Positions 54,832 through 64,000 of a stretch of 64,000 bases of DNA are shown here, piece after piece. The DNA is from Podocnemis expansa (Eukaryota; Chordata; Testudines; Podocnemididae), in NCBI GenBank assembly GCA_007922195.1, contig ML682005.1:26633015-26697014 (forward strand), read 5' to 3'. Each line of letters opens with the position of its first letter. The first letter of the stretch is position 1. The notes beneath the pieces were generated by a model. The model was not told the origin of the DNA. It saw only the letters and a program-made list of their open reading frames with translations, and did no database searches. The translations under genes and the position numbers were made by a program.

Positions 54832-55999
54832 TCTCTAACTGACTTTATTACTCTATGCTGAACATTGAGCAGTCAAAATATTTTCCAAATGCATCGTGTA
54901 TGGAAATGGCATTCTCTTTTTCTGCTCTTCCAATTGGGAACAAATCTGAGCAGAGTGGAGAGGGCAGAAGCAAAGGGATATGTTTCTCCTTTTCCCTAGT
55001 GGGTCTCCCCTTGACTTCAATCATGTGAGGTGCAAGTAGCAGGAAATCTTTAAAGCACAACTATGTATTTTAAAAACAATGTTTTCTTCTGCTTCTAAGA
55101 CTGGTATAACAGCACAGGAGTGCAAGTGAAAGCAGAACAAGAAGCAGAATTCCTGTAGGAACTAGAATGGAGATGATGGATGGAACAAAATCCAGTCATT
55201 CTATCATGTACCTGATTTGGCATCTGATCAATATAATATAGCCTGATCCTCACTGAGACCCCTAAGGATTATTCTAACAGTAATAATAATGTGGGATTTA
55301 CTCTAATGTGTGCCATTCTGATCATTGTCTGGTTGCAGTATATAATGGAATGAATTGCATTCACCATTTGAAAGAAAGCAGTGGAAATCTGAGACATTGA
55401 AAGTTGTAATGTAAATCTGATTTTGAATTTGGTTAATTTTACAAAGCCCAAAGTAGCCATTAAAGTGTTCTGCTGCTCTTTGGTGCTCTTTACAGTACTC
55501 AGAGAAGCTGATTCAATTAAAGGTGTGCAGTCAGTACTTATAAATTTAAGTGTGTGAAACACCTTTGCATATTTTGCCTTGTCAGAGGGTTGCCATCTAG
55601 GCTTCCAAATTGCTGTTGTCCAGACCCCAGAGACCCAGTCTTGTGTCTTTCCCCAAAGCCCTGCCCCTCCTCCACCTCGTACCTTGAGCCCCCAGCCCTT
55701 CTCCGCCTCTCCCCCGGAGCTCCACCTTATTGCTTGCTCCTCTCCCCTTCACTCCTCCTTGCTCACTGGATTGTTTCCATCTGTCTCCTCCCTCTCTATG
55801 CCAGGGCTGAGATGGAAGCTGCTGAAGCCTTCCTACAGGTAGGAGGCGGCCCTTGCTGAGCAGGGACTGGCATGGGTTAAAGACTTGGTGCCTCCCACTC
55901 ACACCTATGGAGACTCTTAGTGGGTCAGTGGTAAAACAATCAATACATAGAGGTCAGGCACTGAGATGTCTCAGCCCTGAATGTGTCATTCATGCAGGG
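54832..55999. other. Gene-free stretch
   Basis: No gene supported. The CT-rich part (55600-55800) carries opposing open frames typical of composition bias. Confidence 0.5.
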
Positions 56000-56176
56000 C
56001 AGTGGTTCTCAACCACTGTGTCAGGGCACATTACTGTGTCGCCACACAGTGGTAAGTGTGTCAAGGAGAGCTTGGGAAATGGCTGGATTTGGCCTGGATG
56101 GGTGGCCTGGTGTGTCCTGTAGGGTCACAATATGTCACCAAGTGTGTTGTGACCTGCAAAAGGTTGAGAACCACTT
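56000..56176. mobile_element. hAT-like element (177 bp)
   Basis: Starts CAGTGGTTCTCAACCACTGT and ends AAAAGGTTGAGAACCACTT (inverted). No matching 8-bp flanks, so ends or flanks have mutated. Confidence 0.7.
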
Positions 56177-57781
56177 ATTCTATTCAGGGAGTGGTGAGTA
56201 AGAGGCTCCACCAGGGAAGGGAGGAAGCTGAAGTGTCAATGGTTAGACTGAGGGATGATTATCGCAGACCCCATTTCTAGGCTGCTTTTAGGAGTCACCT
56301 TTCCTGTTCACCACAGCAATGAGTGCCAAACCAGTCAATGTTCCAGATGCTGAAACATTCCTCTGGACTAATCTTGTTCACCCAAACACACAAAATACAT
56401 CTCTAATGGCCCAAACCATCCCATATGTGCCCTACTGCTGTACCCGTAATGAGATGAAAGTACTGTATGTCTCAGCTGAAATGATCTAGTCACACACCCA
56501 TTGAACATTTATAGTCATTCACAGATGTCTGTTCTTTAATTCTGCTAGAGAAAATAACATGTATAATGAAGCTGTCTCCTTTTTCATCTATTTTTAAAAT
56601 TTGCTATGCATCTAAGTAACATATTCTGTGTTGCAACTGACATTTTGAACAGGTATTTAAAACCACCTGTAGCAAAGGGATTTTAAGCATGGAAGACATT
56701 TGTTGGAAGCACACATGCACATAGTGTTGCGATCTACAGTACTCTGCATCTTGCTCCAGAAATGAAGGGAAACAGTTTCATAAAATGCTGCTAACCTCAC
56801 CATGGTTGTGAATAGACTAGACTTGAGAGCCTTAAGTGTTTTTCCTTTTCCTTTTTTCCTTTTAACTGCAATTTTGTTATTCTACTGCTGCCCCCATCTC
56901 TACTAAATATGGCTTTTGAAATGTAAATTGTATCATGTTCTCAGAGATGAATCTGACACCTTCAGCACTGTTTCTCTTTGCACTTCAAAAAGCTGTGTGG
57001 TCACACTTTGCATCTCAGCAAAATCACAATATTTGCCTTCTGAAGATCTCTTTTAATGTGTACAATCAATCCCTGATAATGTGTTTTGGGGTGTTTTGCT
57101 CCCTAAAGTCTATTAATTTTAACGTTTCTACAGATCATCAGAAAACATAATCTCTTCTTTTTTAATTTCTCAGTGAATGTGCCTGAGGGGAGACAGACGC
57201 ACAAGAGAGACGAGACGATTAAACATCACAAGTGGCTCAGTCTTCAAAAAATGATGCTGGATGAACAATGGATTAGAACTTAATTTTAAAAAGGAAATAA
57301 AATCTCAGTGTGACAGTTGTCTTCTCTTTCAAATTCATCATGGCTCAAATCCTTTGGCTTGACGGCTGAGTTGTGTGTTGTAGAGTTGCTGTTTGGGCTC
57401 AGTGCATATCCCTTGTACCTACGGCTCGCAGGACCTGGGAGCAGGTGGGAATTGGATGATGCCAATTGCTGGAATGGGGAGAGAAATGGACTGTGACAAG
57501 CTAAGATGGAAGTGACTTGACAGCTTCAAGCCTAGCAATTGCCTGTGATAAGGACAGGTTAAGATTGGAATCACAAGCTTCTCTGGGAGAGCAGTATGCA
57601 GGAAGCTGGTTTTCAGGCCACAAATGCTTTCACAGGTAAGAATCTTGCTCACTCTTATTAAATGAATAATTGCTGGGCAGTTTACTGTTGTTTGGAAAAA
57701 TGAGTTGGCATAATTTGTGGTAGTAGACAGCTCTTCTAGTGTCTCACTTTTCTGACCATTAAATTCCCAGACTATCTAAAA
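56177..57781. other. Gene-free stretch
   Basis: AT-rich. No exon, RNA gene or repeat I can name. Confidence 0.5.
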
Positions 57782-57790
57782 TAATTTGAT

Positions 57791-57914
57791 CCTGTAAAAC
57801 GAACGAGTCCTGTAGCACTTAAAGACTAATAAATTTATTTATTGCATGAGCTTTCGTGGGAGAAAGTCCCAGTTTGTCAGATACTTTGAAGACAACAGAG
57901 ACTAACTCTGCTTT
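57791..57914. repeat. Family A repeat with target duplication
   Basis: Reads AGTCCTGTAGCACTTAAAGA, GCATGAGCTTTCGTGGGAGA and, near its end, GAGACTAACTCTGCTTTT. TAATTTGAT is found on both sides (57782-57790 and 57915-57923), a 9-bp duplication consistent with retroposition. Confidence 0.75.
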
Positions 57915-57923
57915 TAATTTGAT

Positions 57924-60018
57924 TATTTTAAGTTTTCTGAAATCAACAGCTACATAACAAACTTTGCTGATCCAGGTGTTTCACTGACAACTTACCAGGG
58001 GCAAGAAGGGCCACTTAAGTTGCATAAAATGCAAGCAGATTGAAGTTGCTCTTATTTTTAATGTGGAAGTGATGCCTGGAGAGACTACAGGTCACAGCAG
58101 GAAGCCCTGTCTTGACTCAAGCCGAGGTTCTGCATATTGGATTTTGTCATCTCTATAGGCTGTATCTCCATACACAAGTGGCTTTCATGAGAAGAAGTTG
58201 CAATGGGACTGTCATTTGGGCCATTCTTGCTGTAGTTGCTGGGGTATTTAACCAGTAAAATAACTGGGTTGAATTCATTTTATTGTAGATATATTTGGGG
58301 AATAAATCAAGAAGAATGCTAGAAAGCTGTACGTTCTTCTAAAAAAAAGTCTTCTAGTGAAAATTCAATTAGAGATTCCCTGAAACACTCTCACTATGTC
58401 TCTCTTGATTACTAATGGATGGAGTGTGGGAGCATAAACCTTGTTGTTTTGTTCTCAAACCTAATGGCCAACTGAGAACCAGTAGAAACTGGTAGAAAAT
58501 TCTACCAGAATTTCTTTCTCTTCAAAAGAATTTAGAGAGTGGTTCAGTATCACAGCACAAATTAAGTAGTGTGTGAACCTGCATTCTTCCCATCTTTAAA
58601 TCAAATTACAAATTATTGGACTTCAATTTTTCTTTTGGATACAAATACCCAGGGAAGAACAATATCACTGCTCCAGAACTACTTTCATCAGTGCTCCCAG
58701 TTGGACTGGTAGCTCTTCCTTAAACAGAAAAGGAAAGTTTTTCCAGAGGCAGAATCCAAATTGCTCTTTCTGGTAGCAGCTTCCACAATGCAGACATCCA
58801 CTCCACGCTTCCTTGTCAGAATTTGAGAGTAACTTTCTATCCAATTATTTTTATATTGGAGAAACATGACTAGTGAACTAGGGATTAAAACTCCTTTAAA
58901 TGCAGTTATGTTATGTATGTTGTGTGGTGTGCAGTGTTCACTTTTTCACATAAGGGATTGCTCTTTCTTTCTCAAAACACAAAACTGTGTTCTTATGGTA
59001 GAACTGCCCTTACGTAAAGGTATCAGAGGACTCCCACCATAGTAAAGAGTTAATGAGGTGTTTAAGTAAGTTTACATGCTTATATGCATGCGCATTGTAC
59101 CTTCAGATAACTTGTAGAGCAGCCAAGTTGAAAACTCATCCCTTTTTCTAATAAACAAAAACCCCCACGTTTTCTTCAAACTTGTTTCAAATCACTTTCT
59201 GCATTGCTTTCGCGAGAGCATTTGTTTCCTCCTTGTTGTTTCAGTAGAATATCTAGAGATAAACAATGACATTCAATGGACAGCTTGTGAGTTAATTGCA
59301 CAGTAGGTGAGTGTTCCTTAGAGAGATTCCCAGGAATGCATTTTAAGACATTTTTTATTCTAATTTAATAGTTGCAATCAAAATGTAATGTTAGCTGTGT
59401 ATTGTTGCTCCCACAGCCCACACTTACTTCAATTATGGGAGTGGTGGGTTAGCCTCAGAACAAAATAATACAGTGATATCCTGCAGTTAGTGTAGTCTGT
59501 AGAGAGAGGGAGGGTGTGAGTGCATGAAAAAGGGAGTTATTTGTCTCATCAGCGTTTATGGGCATAATAAAGAAGCTTTGAGATCTATGTCAGTGTGGAG
59601 CCGAACAGCAGTAAGTGATAGCAACTATAACTACAAGGAGACTGGTCATTTTCAGTTTACAACTGAATTTAGTGTTTGGTGAAAGGAGTCTTGGAAGACC
59701 AGAAGCATCTATCTATCCACGGAAGAGGTACATCCTAGGCATCTCTTTTCATCTCACCGACAGGATTTAACCTTGAATAAGGGTGGGCTTCTGTTAAGAC
59801 CATGCTCTGGTCTACACTATAGAATGTGTGGTCAAAATATGTCAGCATTTGTGCTGGTGTACACACAGACACCCTGACTGACAAAACTGCCCCCCCCCCT
59901 TTTTTTTAACAAAATGAAAACCGTCTTTATGGGAGTTGTAAAGCTATTTTCAGCAAAGTTTAAGTGAGAGAGTGTCAGTATAGCTACTGTCCATTATGAT
60001 ATACCACTGTAAAGGGCC
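57924..60018. other. Gene-free stretch
   Basis: AT-rich and without supported features. 59800-59990 has a TIR-like GGTCTACACTATAGAA start, a C-run followed by a T-run (59890-59907), and may be a decayed DNA transposon. Confidence 0.45.
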
Positions 60019-60026
60019 TCCAGATT

Positions 60027-60793
60027 CAGAGGCAGCTTGTGGGGTAGGCCAAGCAAACAGCTGCCTAGGGCCCTGAGCAGTAAGGGGCCCCATAGCATAC
60101 TGCAGGGGTGGTCGTCTGCTTCACCTAAGTAAAAAAAAAAAAAACAACTGAGGCATCCCAGGACTGGCTCAAAGAGTTGTGATGGGCCGTGCCCTCCCTG
60201 AACCAGCATTTGCATCTCTGGGCGTGGGGGGATCTGGAACCTAGTCTCTGCTCTGGGCTGGCTCGCTCTGCCGCCAAGGTGGGGAACAGCTCGCCCAGGA
60301 GTGGAGTGGGCCAGCCCAGAGGCTGGGCTCTGTTCTTCTGCTCCTCCCCTAGCCAGCTGTTCTGCCCCGGAGGTGGGGAACAGCTGGCACAGGGGTGGAG
60401 TAGGCCAGCCCCCCAGCCAGCAGGCAGCTGAGCCAGGATGGGAGGTTTTATATCTCCTGCCAGCAGCTCTGTTGGCCAGGTAAGAGGGTGAAGGGGCCCC
60501 CGGGGGGGAGGGGGCACAGGAGGGGAGCCAGTAGGGGGTGGTCAGGAAACTAGCAGGGAAGACGCCGGGAGGTGGCTGGGGCCTGAGGCAGGGAGCTGGG
60601 GCTGTGGGGAGGGGCTGGTGGCAGGGAGCTGGGAGCAGCAGCTGGGAACCAAAGCTGCAGGAAGTGGGGAACTGGGGCTGTGGGGAGGGGCAACAGTGGG
60701 GAGCTATGGCTACAGGAGAGGTGTCATGTGGGCCTATGTTGGTCCTGCAGTGCTCCTTCACCTAGCGCCCCAGATAACCTAAGGCCACCTCTG
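60027..60793. mobile_element. hAT-like element (767 bp), GC-rich
   Basis: Starts CAGAGGCAGCTTGTGGGGTA and ends ATAACCTAAGGCCACCTCTG (inverted ends). Flanks TCCAGATT and TCCATATC match at 6 of 8. It carries an A-run of about 15 (60130-60143) and GC-rich inverted blocks like those of 54389-54823. The 255-codon minus-strand frame across it (59994-60761) is low-complexity Pro/Ser-rich, runs past the element end and is not a gene. Confidence 0.72.
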
Positions 60794-60801
60794 TCCATAT
60801 C

Positions 60802-61961
60802 TGCACAATGCCCATCATGACTGTTCTGGTAAGCAGGTTGAACTCAGATGCCCTGCAGCCCTCTGCCCCCCCCCCCCCCTTCAAAGAGCCAGGAGGTTTT
60901 CAAGTAGTTCACCTGGAGATCTCAGGCCAGTCTCCCAAATTTATTCACACTGCAGTCCATGAAAAACAGTTTTGCACAAGGCTTTCTGCACAAGGCAGCA
61001 AACATAGTCCTTCCTGGCTTCCTTAAATACTTGCAGGTATAACTCCTGACGGGCTGTGCAGAGTCAGGGAGAGAAGAGGGACTGTGTCATCACACCCCAC
61101 CCATGTGAGGGTATACTGGGCTTCACTCAGCTGGGTAGAGAAGAGCACTAGGACACCAGCTATTTGTGTAGCAGCTTTTGCCAAACTTGTGGGATGCCCA
61201 TGGAACGATGGGATTTGGAAACCTTCATCATATAATGCTGTGCCTTTCCCATGATATATTGCAAACCCTTCTTAAGCACTCTGCCTGTCTTTGTACGGTG
61301 GGCTAGATACTGTTCCTTGTGTCGACAAAAGAGGTGATAGTGTGAATGCACTCCACTGACATGAGGAGATTGAAAACATGCAACAGTTGTTTAATTACAC
61401 TGGTGGCTATACGCCAGCAAGACTTGTGTCGACAAAACTTTATACTGAAGACAAAACTTTAAGAGTTCAATCCAGTTTCCAGATTTACAGGTGTATTATA
61501 AATTGAGTTCTATTAGCATTCTCTGCACTATAATATGCAGGGAATGTGATCTCTGACCTAAGAGTTTACAATCTAAGCATATTGTGCCAAGTAAGATCGA
61601 GAATAACATAGTGAACTTGAACTACTTTCAGTATGGTAACATATACTTCACAGGTCTGTCTCCTGGGCTTAAATACTTAGAAGACTTGCTGTCTTTACAC
61701 ATAAGAAAACTATTCATAAAGGTATTCAGCAATGATACTGGCATATGATAATGAAAATTGTCAGTTATAGCATATGTTAGATTTAAATCAATCCACCTTG
61801 GAATCTTCTAATCAGTTACTGAAAAACATTTTCTTTAGTTAACTCAACTGTATTTTCCATATTCAAATAGCCAGGCATTTCATACTCATGGAGAATTGTT
61901 TATTTTCAGTGGACCCCTTTATAGATTTTGATTCAAACAGAAGAATGTGTACTGAATACAA
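60802..61961. other. Gene-free stretch
   Basis: A C-run lies at about 60867-60880. 61030-61440 shows pieces reminiscent of TIR elements (GTGTCGACAAAA occurs twice, about 61319 and 61428). No gene. Confidence 0.45.
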
Positions 61962-62262
61962 ATTTTCCAGAAGGGATCATTGTGATCATCTAGTTTGACC
62001 CTCTGGGTAACACAGGCCATAGAATTTTCTCAAAATAATTCTTAAAACATATCTTTTTAGAAGACCATCCAATTGTGGCTTTAGAATTGTCAGTGATGGA
62101 GGGAACCCATTATGACCTTTGATAAATGGTTCAAATGGTTAATTACTTTCCACCATTAAAAATCCATACCTTATTTCCAGTCTGAATTTGACTAGTTTCA
62201 ACTTTCAGTCATTGGATTGTACCATACTTTTCTATGCTTTGCTGAGGAGTTCATTTGAGTTT
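61962..62262 (-). repeat. Old CR1-family 3' region
   Basis: Reads GGGATCATTGTGATCATCTA, AACACAGGCCATAGAATTTT, TTGTCAGTGATGGAGGGAAC and TTATTTCCAGTCTGAATTTG. This is the well-known antisense of an ancient sauropsid CR1 subfamily's C-terminal ORF2 and 3' UTR. It is much more diverged than the copies at 22763 and 42651. Confidence 0.82.
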
Positions 62263-64000
62263 TTTTATCATAATAAAAGGGCAGACTTTCTTCAGTGAGC
62301 AAAATGAATGCAGTGTTTCTCAAGTAAAACTCAGAAAATTAAAAGGGACACTAAAGTGAAAATTGACTGTAAAAGTGGCATTGTAGTTGTAATTTCTCCC
62401 TAATTAAATATAATTATTCATTTTATAGAGGGAAAGGGATGGGATATGAAAGTCCAGCTGTGTTCATGCATCATTACTAATGATGAAGATTTTGCCTTTT
62501 GAATTTAACAATTCATGTGATAATACATGAGCCAGAAAAGACACCATTGTACATTGGCTCTGAAAGTCTGACAGGAGTAACAATCAGTTACACTCACTTT
62601 TGTCAGTAAATAGATATAAACAAGAACAGGTCTGTTCATGTCAGTGTTCTTTGACTCTACCTATGCCTTTAGGTAGCTTATCCTCAAATTTCGAGGCTGA
62701 ACTACAATCAGGGTCCACTGACTGAGGAATATCCTCTGGGTTCTATATACCTACTTTTTAAAATTAATCAAATCTTTCCTCCAGAAAGTGAGAGAGAGGA
62801 AAGAAGCCACTTGTGATGCTTTGCATAAAACCTATACTGGAGAGTTAACAGTGCAGGAAAAACTCTGGGCCTGCTGGGTGTACTGCAGTTGAAGGAAGGG
62901 AGTTGAGTCCCTTCAGCCCAGCAGCGTGCTGGATGAAGGAAGGCAGACCTTCACTTGGAGGTGCAGAGGCATTCCCACAGGAGGTCTGATCTGCTGCACA
63001 GAGCTGAGATCCCCTACCCTGCTGCAGCCTGTGGTCTAGATTGCCAGGGAAAACCACCAGCCAAAATGTGCCCTAAAAGGAGGAGCAAAGCAGGAGGAAG
63101 AAGCCCTGGGGAAAAAGTTAGGCGGACCCCAGGTAGCAGACTTGTGCTGCTCAGAAGGTCCCTGGGTCAGAATCCAGTGGATGGTAGCCCTCAGGTTCCC
63201 TAATCCCGTAACAACCAGCCAAGTAGATTGCCACTATGGACTGCAGGCTGCCAGATGGAGAGGCTTGCCCCCACTCGTGCCACCATTTATGTAATAAGGT
63301 CTAGTGTATTGTGTTTTTCCTTCAGGGGAAAACCAAGGTGGTTAACACAGCTCATTCCCAGAACTGTGTGATGATATCAGTGACCATGCTGATTCGGAAA
63401 CATGGAGGTAACCAAAGCAAAGAGATAATGTTAACAGAGAACAGTAAAGTAAGCTCAGCCAGAAACAGTTGGTGGCTGCTGAAGGGGAATTGGCTGGAAA
63501 ACCAGTTTAATTTTTAAACTTCTGAGAGAATTAAAAGGTTAATCATAAAACCAAAAGGAAAAATAATATAAAACTATTAAAGTAGTTTGCTGTGTCCTTT
63601 TACAATCTGAAGTCGATAGATGATATTTATTACATCTTTGGTTAGTTGGATGGAGGCAAGAAAAATATGGGAAAGCAGTTCCCTACTCTCAGTGCGGGGA
63701 TGCAAGGGAGGAATGCTGGGCTAAATTCTGCTCTCACAAATACAACACTTGGTTTTAACTGGACCATTTGGCATGACACAGTTTCTTTTTAAAAATTAAT
63801 TTCCATTAATTAAAGAAAAAGAACCTTCCAGTGGAAACATGCACAGCTACTTTATACTATTTTATGTTTTCATAAGCTGTAGAAATGCTATAGTCAGATA
63901 AAATAATTGTTCATGCCATCAGATACCTTGTGGGTCTGTGGAGATTCTCATAATGATATTTAGGTTATAATGACCATGCTTAAGAATATTTATTAGGGAG
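62263..64000. other. Gene-free stretch
   Basis: AT-rich. 62840-63290 is slightly GC-richer with an 82-codon Lys/Arg/Gly-rich frame (62955-63203) but no recognisable domain. It might be an old LTR-type repeat. Nothing else supported. Confidence 0.45.

Noticed and set aside
59994..60761. 255-codon Pro/Ser-rich frame
   Set aside because: Covers a hAT-like element and crosses its boundary. Low complexity with comparable frames on the opposite strand.
62955..63203. Basic 82-codon frame as a small gene
   Set aside because: No family resemblance. Surroundings look like an old repeat.

Overview
This window is vertebrate nuclear DNA. It is AT-rich, non-coding in appearance and dominated by transposable elements. 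I found no host exon, tRNA, rRNA or CRISPR array that I would defend. The repeat mix is an intact CR1 LINE, a tyrosine-recombinase (DIRS) retrotransposon, a Gmr1-like Ty3/gypsy element, many short hAT-type elements and CORE-SINE (MIR-like) relics. It fits a non-avian sauropsid, most probably a turtle (inference, about 0.75). Birds lack most of these families, and mammals lack young CR1.

Layout: 1-1849 is ordinary sequence with one foldback. 1850-7688 is a complete but decayed LTR retrotransposon on the minus strand, with two LTRs of about 690 bp. Its pol order is protease, integrase, reverse transcriptase, RNase H, so integrase comes before RT as in Gmr1. Its Gag carries a SCAN-like capsid segment. 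7689-24488 is gene-free DNA with scattered hAT elements (9458, 14047, 15457, 19592), SINEs and a 5'-truncated CR1 (22763-23370). 24735-25920 is an old DIRS remnant split by a small hAT element. 25921-34600 holds more hAT elements, one of them inside a MIR.

34615-40421 is a structurally complete DIRS element. It has inverted terminal repeats of about 180 bp and an internal region complementary to both outer ends. Its 626-codon RT/RNase H/methyltransferase-like ORF is uninterrupted. The tyrosine recombinase is broken by one stop and gag is frameshifted. 40985-45945 is a degraded second gypsy-type element on the plus strand. It lacks RT and is split by a CR1 on the minus strand (42651-about 45745) whose 998-codon endonuclease/RT ORF is intact. 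From 45957 to the end the sequence is gene-free, with further hAT elements (47347, 52197, 54389, 56000, 60027), SINE relics, a CTATA microsatellite and an old CR1 tail.

The elements form a readable history. CORE-SINEs and the old CR1 and DIRS relics are oldest. The degraded gypsy came before the intact CR1 that sits in it. hAT elements repeatedly inserted into older repeats, leaving 8-bp target duplications that can be read directly. I see no concerted gene system beyond the life cycles of these elements. Gene-like functions are named from motifs visible in the translated sequence and from knowledge of the families. No database search was run.
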